Assembly: GCA_029448655.1 (NCBI GenBank)
Contig: JACCLO010000017.1
Location: forward strand, 310,001-374,000
From: Wolfiporia cocos
Taxonomy: Eukaryota > Basidiomycota > Agaricomycetes > Polyporales > Phaeolaceae
Direction: 5' to 3'
Length of the DNA stretch: 64,000 bases
Positions within the stretch are counted from its first letter, which is position 1. Every line of letters begins with the position of its first letter. Shown one piece after another: positions 23,354 through 35,671 of the stretch. Both the position numbers and the translations under genes were made by a program. The notes below the pieces were generated by a model that saw nothing but the letters and a program-made list of their open reading frames with translations, did not search any database and was not told the origin of the DNA.

Positions 23354-24612
23354 ATGGCTGCTTATGTGTCGCCCGTCGCAGACTCCGCTACCATCTTCAA
23401 GGATGGCTTGTTCAATGGGAAGGTTCTGTTCTGCACAGGCGGCGGTTCTGGTATATGCAAAGGCATGACTGAGGCGGTGGTATGTCAACCCTTGCCGGTG
23501 TCGCGAGCATGTCCGAGTTTGACAGAATTTACAAGATGCGCCACGGAGCAAACGCGACAATAGTTGGGCGAAAGTATGTTTTACGCAATCATCAACTATT
23601 GCCGCACACATACCTTCCCTTGTGCAAATAGACTGGATCGCCTCATCGCTAGCGCCGATGAGCTGGCCAAGACAACGGGCAGACAATGCCTCGCAGTTCG
23701 AGGCGACGTTCGCGAGCCTGATCAGCTGAAAGATGCTGTTGCCAAGACGATTGAAAAGTTCGGCAGAATTGACTTCGTGATCTGCGGTAATGCAGCTGGC
23801 TGATAAGGAGTATTCATGCCTGTTGCTTACGCGCAGAGTGGCAGGTGCCGCGGGTAACTTCCTTGCTCCCATCTCGGGCCTCTCAGAAAAGGGGTTTAAG
23901 ACTGTTATTGACATTGATACTGTAGCTCTACTTGTCAACTTAAAGGTGCTCGATATTGACCTACGACTGTAGATTGGCACATACAACACAATTAAAGCAA
24001 CACTGCCCTACGTTAGGCAATCTAAGGGCTCGTACATCCACGTCAGTGCCACCCTACACTACAAAGGTCAGTCTCTATGGCATGATATTACATCATACTG
24101 ACTGAATCGCTAATAGCAACCCCATATCAAATCCATGTTTCTGCCGCTAAAGCAGCAGTCGACGCCGGTTAGAGAACACCTCCATTTAGGGCTGCCGCCT
24201 TGTATTGACAGATTGCTTTAGCCTCTGCTGTTCTAGCAGTAGAAGAAGGTCCCTGGGTTAGCATGATATCAACTATGATACTAGTTGGCGTGTGAACTGA
24301 CCCACTTGACAGGGTATACGCTCCAATGTGATTGCGCCCGGACCCATCGCGGGCACGGAAGGAGCCGAGCGTCTTATTACAAAGGGGCACGATGGCGACG
24401 GCTGGGCTCAGCTACCTGTGGGACGATTGGGGCACATCAAAGACATTGCCAATGCCACAGTGTTCTTATTTAGCGATGCCGCGAGTTTCATCACCGGTCA
24501 GGTGCTGGTGGTAGATGGAGGCAGCGAGCATCTGCGAAGCGTAGGCCTACCTTACCCTCAGGCGATGCTGGATCCAGCGTCCGTGCAGAATATGATCAAG
24601 CCTCGCCTCTAG
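23354..24612 (+). CDS. SPS19: Peroxisomal-type 2,4-dienoyl-CoA reductase (SDR family)
   Basis: It reduces 2,4-dienoyl-CoA with NADPH during beta-oxidation of unsaturated fatty acids. The Rossmann motif is CTGGGSGI, followed after an intron by MRHGANATIVGRK, DVREPDQLKDAV, the NAG-equivalent CGAAGNFLAP, and HVSAAKAAVDA. That last segment replaces the usual Tyr-x3-Lys by Ser-x2-Lys, as in other peroxisomal dienoyl-CoA reductases. GPIAGTEG and GQVLVVDGGSEH follow. At least six short introns restore a continuous frame, for example at 23480-23531, 23571-23630, 23788-23840 and 24255-24312. The protein ends in KPRL, so the terminal tripeptide PRL is only a weak variant of the PTS1 signal and peroxisomal import is likely but unproven. 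ATG 23354 is the first in-frame ATG. Confidence 0.88.
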
Positions 24613-25887
24613 CGAGTCTATGATGTTAATTGCAATGTAACTGTAGCTTGTGGCTGTCTCCATAGCGATCACGGATTGTCGGATCGTGAATGTGAATCCT
24701 TGACAATACTCAGTACCTCGGTTATAGTATCGCTGCATCTACACACTACCCTCGGCATCGATTGCGCGAGATTGTGTTGAGAACCTTGCTCGTCGCTCGG
24801 ACATTGATTAGTAACAGCCGTCATAGATCTCCGCACATTGAAGTAACTCTCGATCTCAATTCAGTAACAATGCCATTTACGCCCCTTAAGGCCAAGTGAT
24901 CTTGGCGCTGGGGCTCTATCGTGGCGGCAGGTGACATTAGGAAGCCGTCCGGCTAATCGCGAGAACTGCAAAAGTTATTTCGATCTACCGTATCTAATTC
25001 AAAGTGCCTGAGCATTCAGTCGACCTAATGCAGATACGATTGAGAAAACATGCTGTGGAGCCGATCTAACAGTGACGACAGGCCCATGCACAAGACTCGA
25101 GGATCAGGAAAAGGAACATAGGCTGCCAGAACGAGCACGAGAAGATACACTCGGCGTGATCACAAGACCAGTTCGAGCGCGAATACCCTGGGATTGGAAG
25201 AACTTATACGACGATGAAGCCGATACGAGGTCAGGACGCTCATGCAGAGCGGCCAAATTTGACGCTACCTTGGATGAGTAACGGAAGCACCTTGCGCGGT
25301 CATGAGGATGTGCAAGCTCGGAGCAGGTGACCGGTGTGCGATGCAACAGAAATGCTCCCGTTTCCAGAACCACAGTCATCACCGGGTCTAACCAAGAGGG
25401 CGGACACTCCCATGCCGGACGCGAGCTCTGTAGTCACGGATGCGCCGATTCTAGTCGTAAAGAGCTGGAAAGCCGCTAGCCATATTCAGGAGACGGTGAT
25501 TCAGCATTACTCCGCCTGGAGTATGGATGTTTAGGTGAACGTGTGAGATCAGATCAGCTCCAACTAGATCAAATTGCGGAAACTCAGGAAAGCAGAATGC
25601 GGATCTCCCGATGGCAGCGTATTAGAGCATACGAGTGAAGCAGGGAGCCTCAAAAAGGAACCAGATGTACTGCATTTGGGGTATCTGCGCGTACTTCCAG
25701 GAGACTTCAAGCAGATACATACGGTCAGGCTGCCGATATCAGATATTTGTTTTCATCGTTGACATTTCTGTCCCCCATGTAAGCGAAATTGAGCGATACG
25801 AGAAATCCGGATGTTTGGATAGCTTTCTGAGGTGTCCCCAAAAGCGCGAAAGCACGAGGATTCAACAACAAATTAGCACGATACAGC

Positions 25888-26346
25888 TTGACAATGTCGG
25901 ATTTTGCCAAGAGGAATCCACGAGCAGAGTCTGCCATATCTTTACAATCCAGGGTACATGTGTGTGCCTTACGGACCAGCGCCGATGAGAGCTTGTCCTG
26001 TCAAAATGAAGAGATCAGTCATCGGATACGAGAAGAATCCACGGCCGAACTGATGGCCCGCGGATTGCTTGCGGTCGGGGCGGATTGTCTGGATATTCCA
26101 GACTCTCGCACATGCATGTGGGACGAAGAGAAGTTGCCTCAGTGGGCTCGACCCTCGGCATTGCGCGATGCTTCGGAATCAGCAAAACTCGTGCACTTCG
26201 GATCGTTCCACGTAAAAAGTGTGGAGACTAGCATCATGAGCACTGTACCCGTCGACATCTTGAAGCCTCGGAAGAGTAAGATGGAGTCTGATGCGCTGAG
26301 ATGGGAACATCGCTTCATCAGAAAGTCCAGAAAGTTCCAGCGGTAG
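25888..26346 (+). CDS. Possible uncharacterised open frame
   Basis: 152 codons from ATG 25888 to TAG. Part of the frame (about 26000-26330) reads as a charged, helical protein, but it matches no family I know and has no supporting context. It could be the last exon of a spliced gene or chance. Confidence 0.2.
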   Translation: MTMSDFAKRNPRAESAISLQSRVHVCALRTSADESLSCQNEEISHRIREESTAELMARGLLAVGADCLDIPDSRTCMWDEEKLPQWARPSALRDASESAKLVHFGSFHVKSVETSIMSTVPVDILKPRKSKMESDALRWEHRFIRKSRKFQR

Positions 26347-27989
26347 AGCGTGACAGCATATCTTGCTTATCGTTCCCGCATCGTCACCACGTAAGGCTTG
26401 TAGAGCTGTATATAATACCTGGGCCACAACAGTCCTTGGATTTTCTGTGAAGCCTGACAAGCAGCATTGTACTGGTTGTCTATGAACGTGAAGCTATTTG
26501 CCAGCGATAGTCTAGATACGCGCGAACTACATACAAGCGCAATGATCAATGAGCTAATTGGTAGAAGCCGCGCAAATGTCGAGATATGAGTTGCAATCGA
26601 ACCAGGTTGTAAGAGGAACGCACATCTTCTTTCGCTATCAGTGGATTGTTGTTTCATAAGCAACCAATCCGATTCCTCGAATTCCAGAAAGTGAGGTTAT
26701 CCTTATTGATTGTGAGGTTCGGAGGCTCGGAGATGGTGAGATCAGCCATACTGTCTGTGTGCTTGAAGCTTATTGACAAGCAACAAGTAGGTCTTTAATT
26801 CGTCAATGTCAGTCGGAGGGTGGCGGTCCGGTCATCGTTCACGATAGGAGCAACAGTTCAACTTTTTCTAAGGTGAAACAATGTTTACTGGAGGGAGGAA
26901 CAGTCGGTGTGACATCATAGCACCCCCACAGCTCTGTTGAGACGAATGCGCCGGCGAAATCAACGGTATGCACCATTGACCCCCTCAACAAAGTTTAGGT
27001 GGGGAGCTTGAGTCTCTGACACTACAGGTATTGCATATTGAACCTAATCCTTTGTTGAAATCGCCCACAACTTTTATAGGTGGGCTACAAACGACCAGAG
27101 GTTGGATAGCACGAGATATCTCAAAAAGGCAGGTGTGTGGAGTGCACCAGCAGCTGCAGCCAGCCAGCCACTACAGGTCATGAGTTCGTTCCTCGCTCGC
27201 TCTCACCTTTGTTCCTGGATGCTGTTTTACGGCATCATGCTTCTGAGTGGAGCAGCTGATGGCGATCTACGTCTCACATGCGCACGGTCATCTCCTAATG
27301 AGCTCAGGTCTCGTGGCGATCGGAGTCATGAACCGGGAACATTGAAAAATGAATATGTTAGGTATACCGCGGTAACTGCCTGCACCTGACGGCTAACGGT
27401 GTGTTCTCGCTAGAAAAGCACACTTCCCATAAATCCTCACACTCGGTCAATGTTATAGACCGCTTCCATAGCCACGCGGATGTCAAACCAATGTTGCATA
27501 TTTAACGGTATGATGCGAAGATAGGTGACATGATCCCAGTCAGGTTTATCGTATATGTCTGCGTGTCCAGGTACGCCTGCTCGGATACAATCACTACAGG
27601 GAAACTGTTATCAAGTGCTGATAATCCCACGATCCCAATTTAAAGCGCCTCTCGGGGCTGCAATAGACGTGATTTGCCAATAATACACCGCAGAATATCT
27701 CTATGGTGCTGTACAGTTTCCTCAGAACGGTGGCTAAAGCTGGGCAGAAGCCTGGAGTACCGACGAGGGGCAGAAATGACATTTACTGAGGATGTCCGTT
27801 ACTAGTCGCTCAACGAGGGCAACACGTAAACATAATCTCCGATGTCCGGGAACTCCCCAGCTTGGCCCCCAACAAATTAGGCGACCGTGGCGCCAGCATA
27901 GCTCGCTCATTTCTGCAGTAGCCACTCCCTGGGTTGTGGACGTGTATACAGCAGTCTCGTCCTTGATTTCACTATGTGTTACTGGTCAT

Positions 27990-28010
27990 CTCTCTCTCTC
28001 TCTCTCTCTA
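27990..28010. repeat. CT dinucleotide microsatellite
   Basis: About ten uninterrupted CT units within a gene-free stretch; likely length-polymorphic. Confidence 0.9.
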
Positions 28011-31000
28011 TGCAGTACACGCCGGTACTCCTGTGTTGATCTCTATACTACGGCGACGCAACTGCTCTCATGGACTTTCCTATCCAGAAGAAATCACTGA
28101 CATGAATGTAATGCTACCATTTCCTCTTTTTCATGTTCGTGCTTATGGTCAACCGTCTTAAGGGACCACCGGCCTGAATCTGGGGGAAATGGTACTGTCA
28201 GGACATCGAGTCCCCATATCAAACTACATAAAATTCAACTGCGAGGAAATCAGACGCAGCATAAAGGCCGCTGAGTACGCACCGTTCGTCTTCTGAGATT
28301 GCTTGGTGCTCGTGACTGGGGTGCAGATCGCACATCTCCATGCGGGAATTTCTCGACTGGACGACCTTACGATCAGTGATATCCACCGCTCTTGCTCCGA
28401 TGGGCTTGTACGCCGTGCAACAGCATCATGCTTCGCCTTCTGCGATCCACGTCATTGCGGCCGAACAGGATCTCCTGCTATTTGTCTCACGTTTATCTTC
28501 GGTACATAAGGCCGATCATGCTTCGTCGGTGGCATAACCGGTCTCGTTGCTCCGCAGGGTCTGGCCACAACGAAGCTAACAAGGGAATGTACCGGATCGT
28601 ACCGATTGACCTTTCTTGAAGCATGTTGATATACCTACCACGCCGGCATCATACTGCATTGCATTGTCGATGCAAAATCAGGCCGGGACGAGACGACGAT
28701 ATAGCGAGAGGAGAGACGAATTTTGTCAAGTAGGTATGCATATTGTATACAGTCTTACAAGCTCTGGATTCAGTCGCAATGGATTCTATCGGTTCTTGTC
28801 GCGCTCTAGGGTAACCCATGGTAGAACCTATCGCTCCCCGTGGCGATCAGTCTGAGAGCGTCCAGAACATCATACTCGTCCAAGCAGGATTTATGAGGGT
28901 GAGGCTTTAATGCCGCCGAATGCCTAGGCCACGAACTATCTGCGCTGTATTCTTCTGATGTTACTACTATGCGAGCTTAATGGGACCGATAGCTCATCCC
29001 TCAGGCTGCAGTCTCTCCCCAATCGAGTATACACCCTAGATGTCTGTAAAACATGGTCCGCGCGAATGGCTCTATTGGCGCATTATTACGACGCCCAGAT
29101 ACTTCACCCCAGAAGGCCAGCGTTCGCTGTATACTGGTGCAGGTTAAGTCTGGCCGAATGCAGCTCAGAGCATCAGCCTATTCATCAACGTTTAGTGGCA
29201 ACTCATGATGTGTCATAGACTGTTAAAGGGAGGCGTCCTCGCCCGCTCCGCTGGCTGCAGCCATGTCTTCTGGTCGGAGACCTCAGATACTAAGAATTTG
29301 GTCACAGGGAAGCGACCAAAACCGGAAATCTAGTTCACCGTGTAAAAGGGGTCACGTCTCCCGTAATAACATGCGGTCAGCTGAGGTTGCTCCGTTCGGA
29401 TTGTGACAATGCTGACGCATGTGCGTGGTCAGACTGGAAACTTAATATTCCGTAACCCCATCCAGTTTTATATGACCTCGTCATTGAACGTCCCGGATGG
29501 AGGGTAGGAGACTTCTGCCGATGTTATTGCCTTGTTAAAAAAAACTGAACATCATAGGTATAAAGTGTTACGCGACGATTTGAGGAACGAGATGAATGTC
29601 ACGGTCGATGGCATACTGAGCATGGCATATGGTGCCGGAGAACCTGCTGGAAGCCCCGGGTTGGTCAGCTTGGGATCAGCGCCGGAACTCAATTGGACAA
29701 AGCATAAACGGACAGCGACACATTTGCTATGATTCTCTGTACTCTCTTGCGCTAGTCACGACCTCGGCCATGTGTGAAACGGAACGGCATGTTATCCATG
29801 CTGTCCGTTTCATCTCACTCAATCCTCGAGGGTGCAATGGAACAGAGGCATATCTATCTCCGTCGTCCGTCGGAAGTATCTCCGAATGCACTCTGCTGTG
29901 ACCGAGTGCTTGACGTCCCCGTGTCTGGCAGACCATACCTTACGACATCTATTTCAAATCCTTCACAGCAATGGGTATCGGATTACGCCCCAGGTGACGT
30001 GAATTTCAAGCTCGGTAGTCTCTAGTCTGACATCGTGTTGTGTTTAGCGCAACACCGGTTGAATATGTCGCATAAGGTATCACTAGTAGGTTCGTACTGC
30101 CAGCTCTACCCAAGCGAACTTAGCTAGGTACTATGCTTCGGGAGTCTCGTCAACCTATTACTGCTGTATCACCGTCTTCTTGCAGAAAGCTTCACCGCTG
30201 CGATAAACGTGTCCGAACGCCTCTTATTCTTGGTAGACGGTAGACCATCCAGATATCGAAGAAGTATGGGAGGAAGCGCTGTAAGTTTATGTCGTTTTAT
30301 GAAACCGCTTCTAGACCTAGTCTTACCTAGTAAGAAAATAGTCATTCGGGCGATGAAGAAGTTGAACATTCAGAGTTGAAATGAACCAGTATACGGCTGT
30401 AACGGAATATAGGAACACGTCGTATTCTCATGCGTCGCACCATTGTTGACCTTCGTGGCGGATACCGCAGCGCTGCGGCGTCGGGGCACCTACATTCATC
30501 AAAACAGGGAATACCCGTGATACTATTACGGCTTGATAAGTGTTCACTTATCATTCTCAACTGGAAAGCATGTACAATCTATAATCTAATCAAGCAACTG
30601 TGGTGTGACGATGCCCTTGTGCTCGTTAACAAAGCGCAACATAAACGAGCAATATACACATCATCAGGGAGGGTGGAGATGTACTAAAGCTCTGGGTTAG
30701 GGGTGCTTGGCGGCAAGCACTCAGCGTCGTAGCCGTCAGCAAATTTATTCGGACCAACGATGAGTCACTAACGAAGCCAACTTAGCCATTATATTCATAC
30801 TATGCAATCAACATGCCAATCTGAGCCGCGCTAGTCTCGTGGCTGCTGCTGCTCGGGAGAACCCGAGTGGGGTGCGAAAAACATATTGCAAGCAGCCACT
30901 GTACAAGGTCTGATGGGTTAAGGTCTGGAACCGAGACTAGAGCCGCGCGTACTTGAGGAAGGAAACAAGCTCGATTTTGCTATCAGTGAGATAAAATTCA

Positions 31001-31336
31001 GCGCGACATGTACAGTGGCTCGTGTTTCCCCCGATGATGCAATACTGCAGCTGAGGATGAAACGCGCCTCGTCGTCCGTGATCATGAAGAATCACTGTAA
31101 CTACCAAAGCAGGTAGGCGACCTGCCATCTTCGAGCTGCACGTGAGTTGACGCCGCTTCCTCTTTGGTTGTCGCCTTTTACGGGTTTGTTCTCGTCCATT
31201 GTGCTCGGGATCCAAGCTGTTAGTCTACAGGATTCTGAACTTGCTGCACAACATAAACTTGGAGGCTTTGAGTTTATCTCAAGCTTTACCGATTACTCGT
31301 GGGCTATCAGTTTCTTCGATCTTACGACGGGGCAGC

Positions 31337-33325
31337 ATGGCGCAACAATCACGTTTGAATGAGGCTCTCTCAAACCTGGATGCAAAGCTCGAAAGACTTT
31401 GTTCACGCGAGAATGAAGCGAGAAGCATTCTACAATTTATAATCGAGGAAAGGCGTGCATTAGAGGCAGAGCGTCTCCATCTTCAGAAGCAACACAGTCC
31501 CTTCAACTTATTACCAACCGAACTACTACTCGAAATATTTTGCTCATACGTTCACTTTGTAGGCGACGCGATGATCAGCACAGACTCAAAAACCTTGGCC
31601 ACTTTCTGCAGACGCCCAATTGTACTCACCCAAGTATGTCAGCGGTGGCGTGAAGTGGCACTGTCTGCCTCGATGTTATGGACCCGTATCTACCTCGATA
31701 ACCCCGACAATGCTGCAGTTTTTTTCAGAAGATCTGGGAGCCTTCCACTTGAAATATTCGGCATCAACATACCTGCTCTGTCGCAGACTTCTTTGGCTAT
31801 GTTCTCCTCGCTTGTCCTTGGTTCGCTGCCCCGTTGGCGCTCATTGAATTGGGGTCTTTCGAGCTCGCAGATATTGCAAGAACTGGTGATATCACTAAAC
31901 TCTTCGGCCCCACTTCTCCATCTACGTGTGCTTAGGCTGACACAAGAGCATCAGTTCTGCTTTATCCCGGATGAGGATAGCCTCAAGCCATCTATTATTT
32001 CATGTCTGGCGGTATCTGCCCCTGCCATATTCCCCGTCCTGGAATGTCTCTATCTTGGAAATATCGCAATCTCAGACCTTCCGCCTAGCATGTTTCCCTC
32101 TCTCCATACGCTCGAACTGCACTACCCGACTAAGAACTCCACAGGAGCGCATCACATGTTCTATATGTCGGAGCTTTGTGCGCTACTGTCTCGGGCTCCG
32201 AACCTCTCTGATATTTCGTTGAATGTCGCTGTGCCTCTGGTGGACGTTCATGTCCATGAGTCACCTACCATTCCCGATGCACATAGCACAAGTTCACCGT
32301 ACCATTCGCGTCGATCCCCGCATGTTGTCAAGACTTTGGTTTTGCCCCGCCTACATCGGCTTGATTGGAATCTCGCACCACCTAAAGACGCATGGCTCCT
32401 GTTCAAATTTATCGACCCACGCAGTCTGCGATTGCTAGAAATCTGCCTCAACAGAAGTGGCGTGCGCTGGCCTCAGCTGGACTTGGACATGGCTCTTGGC
32501 GACATCCCTGTGGTACAATTCTCGCAACTAGAAGAATTGCGGCTTGAATGTGTCGACACAGAGGGGCTTTCTACGTCACTCAAGAAAATGAACTTCCCAG
32601 CACTTCGGAAGCTCAATATCTCCTTCCTCCCGCCAGCTGCGGTCGGGCCGAAGAGCACGCACCTGCCCCGACACGAGTCGATCTTCCGCGAGCCACGCCT
32701 CCCCAATCTTACGCACTTGTCCCTCTCACGGTTCTCGCTCGACAAGGACAATATGAAAATGATGCTCAGATATTTGCAGGCGCTCACACATCTCACGCTG
32801 GACTCGTGCCCCGGCGCGGGGCCCGTCGTCTGTTCGCTATCGGGTGGGGCCTGTGCCAACTCCCACGTCAGCTCCACGCGAACCTGGACGTGCCCCCGGC
32901 TGCAGCACCTCAGGCTAGTGTGCTGCCCCGACGTCCGCTTCCGCTGCCTCAGCGGCATGGTCCATTCGCGGAAGGTATGCTCCTCGGACGATGCTGGCGG
33001 CAGCGTCGTACTGCTTGGCAAAGGCCGTCAGTTCGACGTTGCTACCTCGCGAGTGGTGAAACCCCTCAAAAAGACGGCAATGTCGCACAGCGGGTCGGCG
33101 CCGAGCACGCCTTACGGCAAGGGGCATAATAGCGTCATGTCTGCCGCTGGGACAAGCGCGTCGCCAAATGGCAGCTTACTGTCAGAATGGAACCCGTACG
33201 CGATCCTGAAGCCCTCGTGTCTGGTCACGATATACATCGCGAGCTGCCCGCGCATTTCGGAGGCCGAGGCTATGTCGCTCAAGAGCACAAATTGGGGCGT
33301 ATCCGATGTCACCTATTATCAATAA
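31337..33325 (+). CDS. F-box protein (basidiomycete F-box/LRR-like family)
   Basis: Such proteins are substrate adaptors of SCF ubiquitin ligases; agaricomycetes carry large expanded families. An N-terminal coiled coil (about residues 8-48: ALSNLDAKLERL and EERRALEAERLHL) precedes the F-box core FNLLPTELLLEIF and VCQRWREVALSASMLWTRIYL. The rest of the 662 residues has a leucine-rich, irregular repeat pattern (SLHTLELHY, LTHLTLDSC, LQHLRLVCC). No intron was needed. I chose ATG 31337, which begins the coiled coil; an in-frame ATG at 31199 would add 46 residues of no clear character. The substrate is unknown. Confidence 0.85.
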   Translation: MAQQSRLNEALSNLDAKLERLCSRENEARSILQFIIEERRALEAERLHLQKQHSPFNLLPTELLLEIFCSYVHFVGDAMISTDSKTLATFCRRPIVLTQVCQRWREVALSASMLWTRIYLDNPDNAAVFFRRSGSLPLEIFGINIPALSQTSLAMFSSLVLGSLPRWRSLNWGLSSSQILQELVISLNSSAPLLHLRVLRLTQEHQFCFIPDEDSLKPSIISCLAVSAPAIFPVLECLYLGNIAISDLPPSMFPSLHTLELHYPTKNSTGAHHMFYMSELCALLSRAPNLSDISLNVAVPLVDVHVHESPTIPDAHSTSSPYHSRRSPHVVKTLVLPRLHRLDWNLAPPKDAWLLFKFIDPRSLRLLEICLNRSGVRWPQLDLDMALGDIPVVQFSQLEELRLECVDTEGLSTSLKKMNFPALRKLNISFLPPAAVGPKSTHLPRHESIFREPRLPNLTHLSLSRFSLDKDNMKMMLRYLQALTHLTLDSCPGAGPVVCSLSGGACANSHVSSTRTWTCPRLQHLRLVCCPDVRFRCLSGMVHSRKVCSSDDAGGSVVLLGKGRQFDVATSRVVKPLKKTAMSHSGSAPSTPYGKGHNSVMSAAGTSASPNGSLLSEWNPYAILKPSCLVTIYIASCPRISEAEAMSLKSTNWGVSDVTYYQ

Positions 33326-33970
33326 AGTAACGTCAGTTCAGGTGAGTCCATTCCATATCCATGACAGGTGCACACAACTCATTTTCCCGGTAGAATACCG
33401 CAGCAGCACCTTCTCATGATTTGTTTCTGTACCTCGCAACGGCCTGGTCACGCTTGCGCGAACGAGCCTAATACCCCGCGATACCTACGGCAAGGTTTCA
33501 CTAGTCCCCTTTCACGATTTTTCCGCAGGACTGTTCGCTAGAGCCTATCACATTACTCCGTAATTTCAAGCGTTCTGATTATATGCATCACCGAGCAATT
33601 CGCATCCCAAAGTTGACATCCATCTTTTGACGGTTACGTACCCATATCGGCATGCCTCTTGACTTCCCGTCTTGCTATCCTACGAGAGATAAAATCCATA
33701 ATCGATTGCATTGTCAGAGGCGCACGTACAGTATGTCTCTACACAACTCGCGAGACGAGAGCAGCGAGGGATTACGGAAGTGGCACGCAGATACCCAAAA
33801 GTGAGGACAGGGAAGGGGATGAACGGTCGCGAGCAGTAGACAGAGACACACGGCATTTGGACTGGAGATGGTGAATTGAAGGTGAGAATACACTGCGTAT
33901 GGATGACGATTACGCCACGCCTTCGTATAACGCGGAATGATGAGAGCAATCTCGAGAAAGAGGGAAGCGA
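33326..33970. terminator. Convergent 3' regions of the F-box and NAP1 genes
   Basis: No gene was seen in these 645 bp. Both neighbouring stop codons face it, so it should hold both polyadenylation regions. No clear shared signal was identified. Confidence 0.4.
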
Positions 33971-35445
33971 TCACTGCTGCTTGCACTCTTCAGGGTTGAC
34001 GTTGTTGTTTCCCGCTCCTGCGCCGCGTCCCTTGGGGGGACCGCGCCGCCTGGCTGGGACCTCCTCCTCAGATTCAGAGTCCTGAAATGAATGGGATATC
34101 CATCAGAGCCCGCGGTCAATCTGGCCAGTGACAAGAACGTACGTCGGAGAAGCGGTCCTCCTCATCCTCCTCATCATCATCGATGTCCTCAAAGTCATCA
34201 TCTTGTTCGTCAAAGTCCTCGTAGTCGAGCGCCTTGCCAGTAAAGTAGTCGACGGCGCGAGGAATGATCTGCTCAGAACGGCAATAAGCGAAGAACATAC
34301 TATGGCTCGTCAACGTTTACTGACCTTCTCCTTAATGTCCTCGCCAATTTGGTAATCAACCTCCAGCTTCTCCTCAATCTCATCCAAGTCCACTTCATCA
34401 TCTTCATCATCCTCGCTCGGAGGCTCCGGTGGGCTGAAGAAGTTGAAGAATGAGTCCGTTGGACGAGCCTTGCGGATCAGACGTGTCCGGTTGGTGTCTA
34501 ACACGGGGATCCCAGAAGGTAAGTAGAGGCGCTACTCTCCGGGACAACCGCCACTCACTCTTATTCCGTTGTTTCTTGATCTCGTACTCCTTAGTGAGAT
34601 CCTTGTCCTCCTTCCACTTGATATCCGTTCCGATCGCACGATCGTACATGAAGTCGCCAGAGTATCCGACCTCCTCCTGGTAAAGATAAGTCTTTTCGAG
34701 CACCTCGTTCTCGAAGTACTCGTTTGGCGAAAACACGAACGAGAGCTTGTACCCGGGCTTGTCAGTGAGATACGAGAGGCGGATGTCGACGAGGTGCTTG
34801 AGCGCGCCTGCATCCCGGTCTGTGATGATGCCCGCAAGACCGACGTGCGTCCGGAGCGCGGTAAGCCAGAATTCGGGGATCGCGGCGGCAGGCTGTCCAA
34901 CAACGTCTTTTGGGAGGGGCTTGTAGTCGGGATCGTCCTTGGCGGACTCTTTCTCTCCGACTTCGACCTCTTCGGGAGTCGGCTGGGCCACCCCGGTGAT
35001 AATCGCATGCCTGCGCTCAAACAGCGGCTTCTGCAACTCAAGATACTGTACGCAGATGGAGAATCGCATCCGGGCACATCAGTCCGAGAGGTTTTTTACA
35101 CACCTTCTTCTCGAGCTCAAGACACTCGCGCTTGTACTGGTTCTGCAGCTCGATTTGCTTGACCTGCACTCCTTTCAGCGCCTCGACGCTCTTTTTCACG
35201 GGGGCGGGCAGGTTTTCGACGTATCCGGAGCTCCTGCCGATAAGGCTAGCGAGCCTTCCGTGCACCATGCCGAGCATCGCGTTCTGGATGTTGGACGCCT
35301 CATCCTCCTCTTGTTCATTGTCCTCACTGATGTCCGGGACCGTCGGGCGCGAGAGACCGGCTGCGATGGGCGCGTGGGAGAGAGGCGTGTTTTGTGGGGT
35401 CGGCGCGGTCAGATCGACCTGGTTGAAGGGGATGTTACCGGACAT
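33971..35445 (-). CDS. NAP1: Nucleosome assembly protein 1 (NAP1-type histone chaperone)
   Basis: It binds H2A-H2B and assembles or remodels nucleosomes; it shuttles between cytoplasm and nucleus. Visible features are the N-terminal helical segment LPAPVKKSVEALKGVQVKQ, the dimerisation helix, and the NAP core with IPEFWLTALRTHVGLAGII, FSPNEYFENEVLEKTY and SFFNFFSPPEPPSEDDEDD. Next come YQIGEDIKEK and IIPRAVDYFTGKALDYE. A long acidic C-terminal stretch (EDIDDDEEDEEDRF) and a basic tail with PARRRGPPKGRG follow. The four introns have good GT-AG ends: after the LEKK helix, after KKQRNK, after DIKEK and after RFSD. The true start is ATG 35445 (MSGN); the codon three positions upstream is TTG. The stop is TGA 33971-33973. 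Confidence 0.93.
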
Positions 35446-35671
35446 GATGGGCAACGGCGACGGTGGCAGAAGGAAAAAAGCAGTGAAGTCGCGCGCGGAG
35501 GCAGAGGCCTGTGGCTGGAGGCGGAGTTTGAATGACTTCGTTGCTGCAGTCGAGGTCTAGACAGCGGCCGCTCACCTCGACGCTCCGCGCACCGCTGACG
35601 CTGCAGCCAAGGCCCGCAGGGCGAAGGGCCCGGAATATATTGTACAATCGCTACAATTTATGTGCGCTTTC

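Larger units (their letters stand above)
24613..31336. other. 6.7-kb stretch without a convincing gene
   Basis: Many short open frames occur, the longest being 152 codons at 25888-26346 on the plus strand. That one has plausible amino-acid composition but no domain, and its neighbours at 25072-25281 and 25334-25534 could not be joined by good splice sites. Base composition is near 50% GC without coding periodicity that I can see. A CT microsatellite lies at about 27990-28010. No transposon ends, tRNA or rRNA were found. Confidence 0.45.

Noticed and set aside
35038..35454. NAP1 start at 35454
   Set aside because: That codon is TTG on the minus strand; the first ATG is at 35445 and gives the expected N terminus.
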